Numbered from the stretch's first letter, positions 28,426-38,187 are shown. The stretch is DNA of 64,000 bases from Aquabacterium olei (GCF_003100395.1 NZ_CP029210.1:1612001-1676000), one strand, 5' to 3'. A program made the numbers and translations. Notes: generated by a model not told the origin, from the sequence alone.

Positions 28426-29532
28426 ATGAGCATGAAGAAAACCACGTCGCAGCCCGCCACCATCGAGCACGCCCCGGTCGTTCTCGACATCGAAGGCCTC
28501 AGCCTGAACGACGACGACCGTCGCCGGCTGGCCCATCCCCTGGTGGGCGGCCTCATCCTGTTCGGACGCAACTGGGAAAGCCGCGCGCAACTCACCGCCC
28601 TGTGCGCCGAGATCAAGGCGATCCGCCCCGACGTGCTGATCTGTGTCGACCACGAGGGCGGGCGCGTTCAACGTTTCCGCACCGACGGCTTCACGCACCT
28701 GCCGCCCATGGCCCGCCTGGGCCAGATGTGGATGGACGACGGCAAGGGCGCGGAGGGTGCAGGCGCCATGGCGGCCACCGATGCGGCCACAGCCTGTGGC
28801 TACGTGCTGGCCAGCGAACTGCGAGCCTGTGGCGTCGACTTCAGCTTCGCGCCGGTGCTCGACCTGGACTGGGGCGAGAGTGGCGTGATCGGCGACCGCG
28901 CCTTCCACCGTGACCCGCGTGTGGCGACCGTGCTGGCCAAGAGCGTCATGCACGGCCTGCTGCTGGCCGGCATGGCCAACTGCGGCAAGCACTTTCCCGG
29001 CCACGGCTTCGTGAAGGCCGATTCCCACGTGGCGGTGCCGGTCGACCGGCGCAGCCTCAAGGCCATCCTGGCTGACGATGCCCGCCCGTATGACTGGCTG
29101 AGCACCTCGCTGACCAGCGTGATGCCCGCGCACGTCATCTACCCGAAGGTCGATCCGGCGCCCGCAGGCTTCTCGAAACGCTGGCTGCAGGACATCCTGC
29201 GCGGCCGGTTGGGCTTCACCGGCGCCATCTTCAGTGACGACCTGAGCATGGAGGGCGCCAGCGTGGCCGGGAGCCACACCGAAGGCGCGATTGCCGCCCT
29301 GAACGCCGGGTGTGACCTGGTGCTGCTGTGCAATCAGTCGCTGCGCGGCGGCAAGCCGGTGGACGCTCTGCTGGACGGTCTGAGTGCGGCCCTGCAGGCC
29401 GGTCGCTGGACGGCCAGTGCCGACAGCGAGGCGCGGCGGTTGGACTTGCTGCCCCAGACCGCGCCACTGCCGTGGGATGACCTGATGCACCACGCACCGT
29501 ATTTGCAGGCGCTGGCCCGCTTGCCCGGCTGA
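28426..29532 (+). CDS. nagZ: Beta-N-acetylhexosaminidase
   Basis: A 368-residue cytoplasmic glycoside hydrolase of family 3 that removes N-acetylglucosamine from muropeptides during cell-wall recycling. The signature KHFPGHGFVKADSH at about residues 189-202 contains the catalytic histidine loop. SDDLSMEGA carries the nucleophilic aspartate. No signal peptide is present, as expected. An ATG two codons later is an equally possible start. It closes the long operon-like run. Confidence 0.95.
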   Translation: MSMKKTTSQPATIEHAPVVLDIEGLSLNDDDRRRLAHPLVGGLILFGRNWESRAQLTALCAEIKAIRPDVLICVDHEGGRVQRFRTDGFTHLPPMARLGQMWMDDGKGAEGAGAMAATDAATACGYVLASELRACGVDFSFAPVLDLDWGESGVIGDRAFHRDPRVATVLAKSVMHGLLLAGMANCGKHFPGHGFVKADSHVAVPVDRRSLKAILADDARPYDWLSTSLTSVMPAHVIYPKVDPAPAGFSKRWLQDILRGRLGFTGAIFSDDLSMEGASVAGSHTEGAIAALNAGCDLVLLCNQSLRGGKPVDALLDGLSAALQAGRWTASADSEARRLDLLPQTAPLPWDDLMHHAPYLQALARLPG

Positions 29533-29537
29533 GACGC

Positions 29538-29578
29538 GAAGGAGGATGTGGCAATCAGTGTGCCCGCCTTCCTTTTTT
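29538..29578 (+). terminator. Probable terminator after nagZ
   Basis: A two-part stem, GAAGG/CCTTC outside and GGCA/TGCC inside with a 7-base loop, followed by C and six T residues. The outer and inner stems are separated by unpaired bases, so the structure is weaker than the rpmF terminator. The remaining bases up to 29669 show no gene. Confidence 0.45.
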
Positions 29579-29669
29579 CCCCTTGAGCGAGCCCCCTAAC
29601 CGTCGGGATGGGGTTCGTCTGGTGTGACGCCTAGCATCGCCGCACCATAACCAACCTCAAGGGTGGACC

Positions 29670-30458
29670 ATGTCCTGTTTCGTTCCGCGCGCCACCGTCG
29701 TGGCCGTGCTGTCCTGTCTGGCTTCTGGAGCCTTTGCCGCCAACACCTTTGATGGCACGGGCTTCACCCTCAGCTACGACGATGAGGCAGCTTCCTACAG
29801 CTACGAGACCACGTCGTTCGGCGGCGTCAACACCGAGTACCTGACGCCGGGCCAGGTGAGCTACACGACTTCGGCCAGCGGCCTGGACGTGGGCTTCCTC
29901 AGCGGTCTGGGTGTCTACGCGACGTCCTACACCGACTTCACGCCGCAGACGCTGTCCGGTGCTTTCCACCTGCCCATCACGCTCTCTGCTGCGACGGGCT
30001 ACGTGCTGACGGGCTACACCGTCACCATCGAAGGCAACTACAGCATCGAGACGCCGGGGAGCGTCGATGTGGCCGGCCTGCTGTACGCGACCTCGGGCAT
30101 CGAGGCCTTCAGCGTCAGCGGCTTCACCCCCTTCGCGGGCGGTAGCACGTCCGTGAGCGGCTCGTTCAGCGCGACCGGCGACATCTCGTTTGTCACCGTG
30201 CTGGATGGCTACGATGAGGTCGAAACCTGCACCGACCCGCTGGATCCGTCCACTTGCACCATTGAACAAGTGCCGCGTTATCGCGAGGAAATGGATCTGG
30301 GCGAGGCCTACCTCAACATCGAGCGCATCACCATCACGCCCCAGGTCGCTGCTGTGCCAGAACCCGAGACGCTGGCTCTGGTGCTGGCCGGCGCGGGGGT
30401 GCTGATTGGTCTTCGTGGGCGTGGTGCTGCGACCCGCAAGCGCGCTCGCCAGGGGTAA
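29670..30458 (+). CDS. PEP-CTERM sorting domain-containing protein
   Basis: A 262-residue predicted secreted protein. A signal peptide (about residues 1-24, ending GAFAAN) leads into a Ser/Thr/Tyr/Gly-rich body with no recognised enzymatic domain. The C-terminus has the sorting signal VPEPETL, a hydrophobic stretch (ALVLAGAGVLIGL) and a basic end (RGRGAATRKRARQG). This is the exosortase substrate pattern. One pair of cysteines (ETCTDP and STCTIE) could form a disulfide. It stands alone with terminators on both sides. The exosortase must be encoded elsewhere. Role unknown; surface or matrix attachment is the usual inference. Confidence 0.88.
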   Translation: MSCFVPRATVVAVLSCLASGAFAANTFDGTGFTLSYDDEAASYSYETTSFGGVNTEYLTPGQVSYTTSASGLDVGFLSGLGVYATSYTDFTPQTLSGAFHLPITLSAATGYVLTGYTVTIEGNYSIETPGSVDVAGLLYATSGIEAFSVSGFTPFAGGSTSVSGSFSATGDISFVTVLDGYDEVETCTDPLDPSTCTIEQVPRYREEMDLGEAYLNIERITITPQVAAVPEPETLALVLAGAGVLIGLRGRGAATRKRARQG

Positions 30459-30476
30459 AAGCGCATCGGACGGCGC

Positions 30477-30499
30477 AAAAAAAGCCGGGGAGCCCCGGC
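30477..30499 (-). terminator. Terminator for rne (minus strand)
   Basis: Stem GCCGGGG/CCCCGGC with a 2-base centre, preceded on the plus strand by seven A residues, which read as T7 after the hairpin on the minus strand. It lies about 50 bases beyond the rne stop. Confidence 0.7.
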
Positions 30500-30516
30500 C
30501 TCTGTGCAGCAAGAAG

Positions 30517-30538
30517 AAAAGGCCCTCACGGGCCTTTT
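30517..30538. terminator. Bidirectional terminator between the PEP-CTERM gene and rne
   Basis: Stem AAAAGGCCC/GGGCCTTTT with loop TCAC. A/T runs on both flanks let it work on either strand between these convergent genes. Confidence 0.75.
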
Positions 30539-30548
30539 CTGTTTCGCC

Positions 30549-33413
30549 TCAGTGTACGTTCGTTTCGAACGGCAGCGTCACCTGGGCGAGGTCCTTGCGG
30601 GTTTCGACCAGAATCAACGGCCCTTCGTCGAGCACCACAGCGGGCTTGCGCTCGCGCGGCACGCGCACAGGCTTGGGCTCGTTGGCGATCGCTTCCTGAA
30701 CCGCACGCACGCGGTCCGCATCGGAGTTGACCCACTCCAGGCCGACACCCTGCGCCAGGGCCTGCAAGTCCGCGATCGGCAGCGTGTACGGTGCAGTTGC
30801 CTCGACAACTGGCGCAGCGACCTCCGCCACCACCGCGGCCGGAGCGGCAACGTCTGCTGCCACTTCAGCAGGGGCTGCCATCGGTGCGGCGATTTCCGTC
30901 GCAACGGCCACCGGAGCGGCCACCGAGGCGGGCTCGGCCACCGGCAATTGAGCGGCGTTCTCAGCGGCGACCGCGTCGGTTGTCGTCACGTCCTCGGTCA
31001 CCACGGCATCGGTGCGCTCGCGGCGATCGCGGCGCTGGCGATTGCGGCGCGGCCGGCCGGCGTCATCGCCGCCTTCCGCGTCGTCAGCACGCACCTCGCC
31101 CTCAGGGGCCGAACTGGTTTCACCTTCGTTGTCCGATGCTTGCGGTGCGTTGCCTTCTGCCGTCAGCGTGCCTTCCTCGCGTTCGCCACGGCCACGGCCG
31201 CCACGACGACGACGGCGGCCGCCTTCACGTTCGCCCTCGGCTGCCGCAGGCTGCGTGCCTTCGAGTTGCACGTCACCGGCGGCCACAGCCTGACCGATGG
31301 CCGCGGCTTCGGCGGCGATCGCTTCGCGGTTCAGTGCAGGGCGATCGCCCTGCGGACGGTCACCACCCCGGCCGCGCCCACGGCGACCCTCGCCGCGCTG
31401 CGCGTTCTCGTTCGTCGCTTCAGTGGCACCTTCGCCCGGCTGGCGGTCGTCGCGGCGGCCATTGCGCCCGCCGCGGCCTTCCGTGCCGCGCTCGCCATTG
31501 CGTTCGCGGCGCTCACCACGTTCACCACCGCCCTGACGTTCACCGCGGCGGCCCTGGCCATCGCGGCGGCCGTCCTTGCGACCATCACGCCCACCGGCTT
31601 TCGCCTCCTTGCCTTCGTCCGTGCTGGCCGGGGTGGCCACCGGGGACACCGTGGCCGGTGCGGGGGCTGCGGCCGGAGCGCCAAACAGACGCTTGATCCA
31701 GCCAAAGAAGCCGCCCGTCTGCGGTGCCGTCGGCGTGACGACCGGCGGCGGCAGCACGGCCGCGGGGGGCGGCGCCTGGACCACTTCCGGCTTAGGCGGT
31801 GCCACCGGGGCCGGCTGGTCGGGCAGCACGCCCTTGATCACCGGCTCTTGCTTGGGCTTGGCCTTCTCGCGGCGGGTGATGCCCACCTCGTCTTCCGGCT
31901 CCTCGATCATCGTGTAGCTGGCCTGGATGTTCTCCAGACGCGGGTCGTCGTGACGCAGGCGTTCCAGCTTGTAGTTCGGGGTCTCGATGTGCTTGTTGGG
32001 CACCAGCAGCACGGTCACGCGCTGCTTGAGCTCGATCTTCGTGATCTCGGTGCGCTTCTCGTTCAGCAGGAAGGAGGTCACTTCCACCGGCACTTGCACG
32101 TGCACGGCGGCGGTGTTGTCCTTCATGGACTCTTCCTGAATGATGCGCAGGATCTGCAGCGCCGACGACTCGGTATCGCGGATGTGGCCGGTGCCGTTGC
32201 AACGCGGGCAGGTGATGTGGCTGCCTTCGCTCAGGGCCGGGCGCAGGCGTTGACGCGACATCTCCAGCAGGCCGAACTTCGAGATGGAGCTGAACTGCAC
32301 GCGGGCGCGGTCGGTGCGCAGGGCGTCACGCAGACGCTGCTCGACCTCGCGGCGGTTCTTGCTGTCCTCCATGTCGATGAAGTCCATGACGATCAGGCCA
32401 CCCAGATCGCGCAGGCGCATCTGGCGGGCGATTTCGTCGGCCGCTTCCAGATTGGTGCGGAAGGCGGTTTCCTCGATGTCGCCGCCGCGGGTGGCGCGCG
32501 CCGAGTTCACGTCCACGGCCACCAGGGCTTCGGTGTGGTCGATCACGATGGCGCCGCCCGAGGGCAGGTTCACCGTGCGGCTGAAGGCCGTCTCGATCTG
32601 GTGCTCGATCTGGAAGCGCGAGAACAGGGCCGCGTCGTCGCGGTAACGCTTCACGCGATTCGCCTGGTCGGGCATCACGTGCAGCATGAACTGGTTGGCC
32701 TGCTCGTAGATGTCGTCCGTGTCGATCAGGATCTCACCGATGTCCGACGTGAAGTAATCGCGGATGGCGCGAATGACCAGCGACGACTCCTGATAGATCA
32801 GGTAGGCACCCTTGCCAGCCTGGGCGGCTTCATCAATGGCCGTCCACAGCTTGAGCATGTAGTTCAGGTCCCACTGCAGCTCGGCAGCGGTGCGGCCGAT
32901 GCCAGCGGTGCGGGCGATCAGGCTCATGCCCTTGGGGTACTCGAGCTGGTCCATCGCCTCCTTGAGCTCTTCGCGCTCATCGCCCTCGATGCGACGGCTC
33001 ACGCCACCGCCACGCGGGTTGTTGGGCATCAGGACCAGGTAGCGCCCGGCCAGCGACACGAAGGTGGTGAGCGCCGCACCCTTGTTGCCGCGCTCTTCCT
33101 TTTCGACCTGGACCAGCAGCTCCTGGCCTTCCTTGATCACGTCCTGGATCTTGGCCGACCGGACCTCGACGCCTTCCTTGAAATACTGGCGCGAGATTTC
33201 CTTGAACGGCAGGAAGCCGTGGCGGTCTTCGCCGTAGTCGACGAAACAGGCTTCCAGCGAAGGCTCGACGCGCGTGACGACGGCCTTGTAGATGTTGCCC
33301 TTGCGTTGTTCGCGACCTTCAATCTCGGTTTCGAAGTCGAGCAGTTTCTGCCCGTCGACAATGGCCAGGCGCCGTTCTTCCGGCTGCGTGGCGTTGATCA
33401 GCATGCGCTTCAT
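30549..33413 (-). CDS. rne: Ribonuclease E
   Basis: A 954-residue endoribonuclease, the core of the RNA degradosome. The start [13 protein letters not shown] is canonical. The catalytic half has an S1 domain (about residues 35-120), the RNase E/G core with VDVNSA and DFIDM motifs, and the zinc link CPRCNGTGH at about residue 400. After about residue 560 the protein is disordered: a segment [12 protein letters not shown] resembles the amphipathic membrane-targeting helix, followed by an Arg/Gly-rich RNA-binding region and an Ala/Val/Pro-rich C-terminus. Its last conserved piece ends in LPFETNVH. A long leader of up to about 700 bases precedes it, compatible with the autoregulation known for rne. 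Confidence 0.96.
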   Translation of the reverse strand: MKRMLINATQPEERRLAIVDGQKLLDFETEIEGREQRKGNIYKAVVTRVEPSLEACFVDYGEDRHGFLPFKEISRQYFKEGVEVRSAKIQDVIKEGQELLVQVEKEERGNKGAALTTFVSLAGRYLVLMPNNPRGGGVSRRIEGDEREELKEAMDQLEYPKGMSLIARTAGIGRTAAELQWDLNYMLKLWTAIDEAAQAGKGAYLIYQESSLVIRAIRDYFTSDIGEILIDTDDIYEQANQFMLHVMPDQANRVKRYRDDAALFSRFQIEHQIETAFSRTVNLPSGGAIVIDHTEALVAVDVNSARATRGGDIEETAFRTNLEAADEIARQMRLRDLGGLIVMDFIDMEDSKNRREVEQRLRDALRTDRARVQFSSISKFGLLEMSRQRLRPALSEGSHITCPRCNGTGHIRDTESSALQILRIIQEESMKDNTAAVHVQVPVEVTSFLLNEKRTEITKIELKQRVTVLLVPNKHIETPNYKLERLRHDDPRLENIQASYTMIEEPEDEVGITRREKAKPKQEPVIKGVLPDQPAPVAPPKPEVVQAPPPAAVLPPPVVTPTAPQTGGFFGWIKRLFGAPAAAPAPATVSPVATPASTDEGKEAKAGGRDGRKDGRRDGQGRRGERQGGGERGERRERNGERGTEGRGGRNGRRDDRQPGEGATEATNENAQRGEGRRGRGRGGDRPQGDRPALNREAIAAEAAAIGQAVAAGDVQLEGTQPAAAEGEREGGRRRRRGGRGRGEREEGTLTAEGNAPQASDNEGETSSAPEGEVRADDAEGGDDAGRPRRNRQRRDRRERTDAVVTEDVTTTDAVAAENAAQLPVAEPASVAAPVAVATEIAAPMAAPAEVAADVAAPAAVVAEVAAPVVEATAPYTLPIADLQALAQGVGLEWVNSDADRVRAVQEAIANEPKPVRVPRERKPAVVLDEGPLILVETRKDLAQVTLPFETNVH

Positions 33414-34128
33414 GTGGTCTCCACAGTTCAAGCGAGGCCTGACCGGGATGGCGCCGGACAAACCCCCACCCACCGCCGACCTTGCGGACAGCGGCAGCGT
33501 TCATGCACGAGCAACGACGTTGAACCGTAAAGGAATTGCCTTGGCTGTCCGTGACGCGAGAGGCGTCAGTGCAGCAGGGGCGCGCGTGGCGAGACTTGGA
33601 CACGGGCCTGCTGCGCTTCGGACGTGACGACACCCTCCGCGCCACCAGAAGGCGGACGGAACGGTGCGGTCAGGACGAAATACGGGAAGCGGGCAGGGGA
33701 CCCCGACCGGCGCAGACTGGACGCCGACGCGTCTGCAGCCGGCGCTTCCAGCAGGAAGGCGGGGCAGAGGCGGGCGTCTCGGGCGCGAGGCGGCATGGGC
33801 CAGATCACGTGGGCAGTCACTCGTCACAGACACCAGCGACCCCGATGCCCCGAAGGGCGCGTTGCACGCTGGCGTCCATCAACCTTGATTCGTGGTTCGA
33901 TCGACGTTGGCTCTGACCGTAGGACCGATTGGCAAAACCACACCTTGGGTGGTTTTCTCCGACCGGTCAGTCCGGTTGCATCACCATCATTTCTGATTTG
34001 GCGGGACACCCCGCCCGACCCGTGACAAGACGCTGCTGAACCGGCTCGAAGTAAAATGCGGTCTTGCTTTGCCTGTTGGGTGCCTGCTGACCTGGCCGAG
34101 CCATATCAACAAACACCTTAATCATCAC
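33414..34128. promoter_or_regulatory. Long non-coding gap between divergent rne and rluC
   Basis: About 715 bases without a credible gene; frames here have no family features. It contains a perfect hairpin AAAACCAC/GTGGTTTT (33934-33956, 7-base loop) with A/T flanks, and a smaller one, GGCGGG/CCCGCC (34000-34015). On the plus strand a TAAAAT at 34052-34057 may serve rluC. On the minus strand a perfect TATAAT (plus-strand ATTATA at 34141-34146) may serve rne, though no good -35 was seen. It probably includes the autoregulatory rne 5' leader. Confidence 0.5.
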
Positions 34129-35286
34129 GTGGCCAAGACCATTATAGGTGCGAAAACCGCCCGCCACCGGGCCACGCAGACCTCTAAAAAGCCCCCCGTT
34201 TCTTCGCCTGCGCAGCGGGTTTCGGGAAAACCCGCGGATACCCCTCGGCCGCCCAGCGCGGCTGAAATGCAGGCCCTGCAGTCCGTGCAGCGCCGCGTCA
34301 TCGATGAAGGTTCGGCCGGCCAGCGGTTGGACAACTTCCTGATCAAGGTGCTCAAGGGCGCGCCCAAGACCCTGGTCTACCGCATCGTCCGCAGCGGGGA
34401 AGTGCGTGTGAACAAGGGGCGGGCCAGTGCCGACACCCGCCTCGCGCTGGGCGACGAGGTCCGCATTCCGCCCCTGCGCCTCACCGAGAAGAACGAGGAG
34501 GCAGCGTCGACGGTGCCGGCGCGCGAGTTTCCGGTGCTGTTCGAGGACGAGCACGTCCTCGCCATCAACAAACCGGCCGGTGTGGCGGTGCACGGCGGCA
34601 GCGGGGTGAGCTTCGGCGTCATCGAGCAGCTTCGCCGCGCGCGCCCGCAGGCGCGCTTCCTGGAGCTGGTGCACCGGCTCGACAAGGAGACCTCCGGCAT
34701 CCTCCTGATCGCCAAGAAGCGCAGCGCGCTGACCACCTTGCAGGATGTGTTTCGCCATCGGCAGGCGCACAAGACGTACGCTGCGCTGGTGATCGGCGCG
34801 TGGCCCGCCAGCCGCAAGGTCATCGACGTGGCGCTGCACAAGTTCCTGACGCCGGACGGTGAACGCCGCGTCATGGCCGTGAAGGGCGAGGACGAGGGCC
34901 GCCGCTCGATCTCGCTGGTGAACGTCGTGGAGCGCTATGCCGCGTTCTGCCTGCTCGACGTCACGATCAAGACGGGGCGCACCCACCAGATCCGCGTGCA
35001 CCTTTCGCACGAAGAGCACCCCATCGTCGGCGACGAGAAGTACGGTGATTTCGCACTGAACAAGGCGCTGGCCCGGGGAGCGGGCGAGGGCGTGCCCGGC
35101 GTCGACCGCCAGAAGCTGCCCGACGGACGGTTCGAGCGCATGTTCCTGCACGCCCGCTACCTGCGGCTGGCCCACCCGGCCAGTGGGGAGGACCTGGTGC
35201 TCGAAGCCCCTTTGCCCCCGGAGTGTGTGGCGTTGCTGTCAGCCCTGAAGCCGGCGCCCGCTGACGCAGGCTACAGTGCCGCCTGA
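34129..35286 (+). CDS. rluC: Ribosomal large subunit pseudouridine synthase C
   Basis: A 385-residue RluA-family enzyme expected to modify 23S rRNA positions 955, 2504 and 2580. An S4-like domain (GQRLDNFLIKVLKG) precedes the catalytic domain, with active-site Asp185 in HRLDKETSG and the later GRTHQIRVHL motif. The start is uncertain: GTG 34129 is used, while ATG 34267 would drop a Lys/Pro-rich 46-residue tail; neither has a good ribosome-binding site. Opposite rne, as in many proteobacteria. HAD phosphatase follows after 18 bases. Confidence 0.92.
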   Translation: MAKTIIGAKTARHRATQTSKKPPVSSPAQRVSGKPADTPRPPSAAEMQALQSVQRRVIDEGSAGQRLDNFLIKVLKGAPKTLVYRIVRSGEVRVNKGRASADTRLALGDEVRIPPLRLTEKNEEAASTVPAREFPVLFEDEHVLAINKPAGVAVHGGSGVSFGVIEQLRRARPQARFLELVHRLDKETSGILLIAKKRSALTTLQDVFRHRQAHKTYAALVIGAWPASRKVIDVALHKFLTPDGERRVMAVKGEDEGRRSISLVNVVERYAAFCLLDVTIKTGRTHQIRVHLSHEEHPIVGDEKYGDFALNKALARGAGEGVPGVDRQKLPDGRFERMFLHARYLRLAHPASGEDLVLEAPLPPECVALLSALKPAPADAGYSAA

Positions 35287-35304
35287 CGCCACAGAGGACT
35301 TCCC

Positions 35305-35988
35305 TTGAGCACCGCCACCGACACGGGCCTGCGCCCACGCCGCTTCGACCTGATCGTGTTCGATTGGGATGGCACGCTGTATGACTCCACCGGCCTGATC
35401 GTGCGCTGCATCCAGGCCGCGTGCGCCGATCTGGGGCTACCGGTGCCTGCGCCGTCCGAGGCCGCCTACGTGATCGGACTGGGCCTGCATGACGCGCTGG
35501 CCCATGTCGCCCCGAGCCTGCCGCCCGAGCGCGTGCCCGAGCTGGGGCAGCGTTATCGTCATCACTACTTCAAGCGGCAGCATGAGCTGAGCCTGTTCGA
35601 AGGCACGCTGGCCCTGCTGGAGGCCTTGAAGGCGCGCAACCACTGGCTGGCTGTGGCCACCGGCAAATCCCGGCAGGGCCTGAACGAGGCGCTGGGCCAC
35701 GTCGAGCTGCGCGGCATGTTCGACGGGACCCGCACTGCCGACGAAACCGCATCCAAGCCGCACCCACGCATGCTCAACGAACTGATCGCCGAGTTCGGGG
35801 TCGCGCCCGAGCGCACCTTGATGATCGGTGACACCACGCACGACCTGCAGCTGGCGAGCAACGCCGGCACCCCCAGCGTGGCGGTGAGCTACGGTGCGCA
35901 CGAGCCGGAGACCTTCCACCAGCACGGGCCCCTGCACATTGCGCACTCTATGGCCGAACTGCACGACTGGCTGGTGCGGCATGCCTGA
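35305..35988 (+). CDS. HAD-IA family hydrolase, phosphoglycolate-phosphatase-like
   Basis: A 227-residue HAD hydrolase with motif I DWDGTLYDST at about residues 17-26, a cap domain, motif II in VATGKS, a Lys in SKPHP and motif IV GDTTHD. The TTG start is supported by AGAGGA 8 bases upstream, and the nearest ATG would lose motif I. It probably forms one unit with rluC, the Rieske gene (8-base overlap) and the S49 peptidase. Similar proteins next to rluC are often called phosphoglycolate phosphatase, but substrate cannot be read from sequence. Confidence 0.9.
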   Translation: MSTATDTGLRPRRFDLIVFDWDGTLYDSTGLIVRCIQAACADLGLPVPAPSEAAYVIGLGLHDALAHVAPSLPPERVPELGQRYRHHYFKRQHELSLFEGTLALLEALKARNHWLAVATGKSRQGLNEALGHVELRGMFDGTRTADETASKPHPRMLNELIAEFGVAPERTLMIGDTTHDLQLASNAGTPSVAVSYGAHEPETFHQHGPLHIAHSMAELHDWLVRHA

Positions 35989-36364
35989 CTCCCCGGTGCA
36001 GCTGTGCCGGTCGGAAGACCTGGCGGAGCTCGGGTTGGCTGTGTGCTTCGATGTGGCCGAGTTCGGCCGCAAGACCCCGGCCTTTGCCGTTCGCTACCAG
36101 GGCGCTGTACATGCCTTCCTGAACCGCTGCGCCCATGTGCCCGCCGAGATGGACTGGCAGGCCGGGCAGTTCTGGGATGCCGACAAGCGTTTTCTGGTCT
36201 GCTCCATCCACGGTGCGCTGTATCAGCCGGCCACCGGGCTGTGTGTGTCCGGGCCCTGCCGCGGCGGGCGACTGCAGCCCATCCGCATCACCGAACAGGA
36301 TGGCCAGGTCTGTTGGTATCCTGACGAGCGTATCCAGCCTCTTTCCAATCCCATTCATCCATGA
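35981..36364 (+). CDS. Rieske 2Fe-2S domain protein
   Basis: A 127-residue single-domain Rieske protein. The cluster ligands are present as C-x-H (NRCAHVP) and C-x-x-H (VCSIHGALY), separated by 19 residues. No membrane segment or signal peptide is seen, so it is likely a soluble ferredoxin-like electron carrier. It overlaps the HAD gene by 8 bases and the S49 peptidase by 4. No partner oxygenase is nearby, and its role is unknown. Confidence 0.88.
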   Translation: MPDSPVQLCRSEDLAELGLAVCFDVAEFGRKTPAFAVRYQGAVHAFLNRCAHVPAEMDWQAGQFWDADKRFLVCSIHGALYQPATGLCVSGPCRGGRLQPIRITEQDGQVCWYPDERIQPLSNPIHP

Positions 36365-37317
36365 GCGAAGTCGAATCTTCTCGCGCCGACCTGTCGGGCG
36401 CACAGCAGGCCCTGCTGAACGACCTGGCGCGCGCCTACCTCGCGCAGCATCGGCGCGAGCGTCGGTGGCGCTGGGTGTGGCGTCTTTTCTGGTTGGGCGT
36501 GGCGGCGAGCATGGTGTGGGGTGCGATGAGCAACATGCCGTCGGCCACCGCGCCGGTCACGCCGCACACGGCGCTGGTCGAGGTGCGTGGCGAGATCGCC
36601 TCTGACGCCGAGGCCAATGCCGACAACCTGATGACGGCCCTGCGCAGTGCCTTCGAGGACCAGGGCGCCCGCGCCGTGGTGCTTCGCGTCAACTCGCCGG
36701 GCGGCAGCCCGGTGCAGGCAGGATTGGTCAACGACGAGATCCGCCGTCTGAAGGCGCTTCACAAGAAGAAGGTGTACGCGGTGTGCGAGGAAATGTGCGC
36801 GTCTGCGGCGTACTACATCGCCGTCGCGGCCGACCAGATCTACGTGGACAAGGCCTCCATGGTCGGGTCGATCGGCGTGCTGATGGACGGCTTCGGTTTC
36901 ACGGGGGTCATGGACAAGTTCGGCGTCGAACGCCGCCTGATGACCGCGGGTGAAAACAAGGCCATGTTGGATCCGTACTCGCCGCGCAATCCGCAGCATG
37001 AGGCGTATGCGCAGGCCATGCTCGATCAGATTCACCAGCAGTTCATCGACGTGGTGAAGACCGGGCGGGGCAAGCGTCTGAAAGACGACCCGACGACGTT
37101 CACGGGCCTGTTCTGGAACGGGCAGCAGGCCGTGAACCTGGGCCTGGCCGACCACCTGGGCAGCCTCGATGGCGTGGCCCGCGATGTGGTCAAGGCCGAA
37201 GAGGTCATCGACTACACGCAGAAGTCCAACCTGGCCGAGCGGCTGGCCAAGCGCTTCGGTGCGGCCATTGGCGACGGCGCCGTGCGCGCCCTGCGCAGCA
37301 TGAGCGTGGTCCGCTGA
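36361..37317 (+). CDS. S49 family peptidase (SppA-like)
   Basis: A 318-residue membrane protease of the SppA family, which degrades cleaved signal peptides. One membrane segment (WRLFWLGVAASMVWGAM, about residues 40-56) is followed by the catalytic domain. The nucleophile is in CEEMCASAAYYIAVAAD and the conserved SMVGSIGVLMDGFGF segment follows. Length fits the short, single-domain SppA type. Translation is coupled to the Rieske gene through ATGA. The convergent HDOD gene ends 1 base after it. Confidence 0.92.
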   Translation: MSEVESSRADLSGAQQALLNDLARAYLAQHRRERRWRWVWRLFWLGVAASMVWGAMSNMPSATAPVTPHTALVEVRGEIASDAEANADNLMTALRSAFEDQGARAVVLRVNSPGGSPVQAGLVNDEIRRLKALHKKKVYAVCEEMCASAAYYIAVAADQIYVDKASMVGSIGVLMDGFGFTGVMDKFGVERRLMTAGENKAMLDPYSPRNPQHEAYAQAMLDQIHQQFIDVVKTGRGKRLKDDPTTFTGLFWNGQQAVNLGLADHLGSLDGVARDVVKAEEVIDYTQKSNLAERLAKRFGAAIGDGAVRALRSMSVVR

Positions 37318-38187
37318 TCAGCTGTCCATTGCCATGATGAGGCGGGTGGCCGCCTCCTGCGACAGTGTGAGCAGGCGGGCCACGTCCGCCGCGTCGTCGT
37401 GCAGCGCAGCCTGTGCGTGCGGGTCGTCCCAGCCGTAGCGGGTGTGGCGGGCTATGCGCACCGCCAGCTTGACGGTCTGCGCGCGCGGCTGGGGCCGCTG
37501 GCCGGGCTCGGTGGCCTGCAGCAGCAGGTCGGGCAGCTGCCACCGGTGCATCAGATGGTGCGACAGCTCGCCCAGTGTGATGCCGAGCACGGCCTGCTGC
37601 ACGTCGGCAGATCGGCGGGTGTGGTCGGCCTCCAGTTGCTGCGCGATGGTGAGCGCCAGGGCTGGCGCATGACACCACAGCAGCATCTCGGCAAAGTCGT
37701 GCAACAGGGCGGCTTCCTGAATCACCGCAGCGTCCTCGTCCTGCCGGCGGATGGCGAAGCCCATCGCGAAATGGGCCGCGCGGCGTGCGCGCAGGACGAC
37801 GTCCGCGAGACCGGCCCGGGCAGCGGGCACTGCGGCCAGCACCTCATCGGTGACGGCGGGTGAGGCGAATGCCCTGAAGAACGGCCCGATGCCTTGCATG
37901 ACGAGGGCGCCCACCAGGCTCTCCGGGGGCTCGACGTTCAGCCGGGTGCAGTAATGCGACACGTGCGTCAGCACGCGCAGGGTCATCAGGGGGTCCGGTG
38001 CGAAGGCCTCCGCCAGCGTGTGGGCGTCGACGGTGCCCCGCTCTTCTTCGATCTGGGCAAGTCGCTGGATCTCGGCGGCCGTGACGGGCAGCACGGGCAC
38101 CTCGGCGCCGTGGAAGGCGTCGCTCCAGGCCTGCAGGGTGGGAAGGGGGCGGTCGATCATGTCGGGGTGGCGTGATGCCAAGTGCAT
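37318..38187 (-). CDS. HDOD domain-containing protein
   Basis: A 289-residue protein with an HDOD domain covering most of its length (conserved LPVTAAEIQRLAQIEEE, FAPDPLMTLRVLTHVSHY and EAALLHDFAEMLLW). HDOD proteins act as signalling or regulatory adaptors; the domain usually lacks phosphodiesterase activity. No other domain is attached. ATG 38187 is listed; an ATG nine codons later (before IDRPLPTL) is possible. It follows the chalcone-isomerase-like gene on the minus strand by 90 bases. Confidence 0.85.
   Translation of the reverse strand: MHLASRHPDMIDRPLPTLQAWSDAFHGAEVPVLPVTAAEIQRLAQIEEERGTVDAHTLAEAFAPDPLMTLRVLTHVSHYCTRLNVEPPESLVGALVMQGIGPFFRAFASPAVTDEVLAAVPAARAGLADVVLRARRAAHFAMGFAIRRQDEDAAVIQEAALLHDFAEMLLWCHAPALALTIAQQLEADHTRRSADVQQAVLGITLGELSHHLMHRWQLPDLLLQATEPGQRPQPRAQTVKLAVRIARHTRYGWDDPHAQAALHDDAADVARLLTLSQEAATRLIMAMDS

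Noticed and set aside
30504-33530. Plus-strand open frame of 1008 codons opposite rne
   Set aside because: Antisense shadow of the RNase E gene, low-complexity, no ribosome-binding site and no domain.
33501-34025. Small frames of 110-133 codons in the rne-rluC gap
   Set aside because: Arg/Pro/Ala-rich with no conserved features, in a region better explained as the rne leader.
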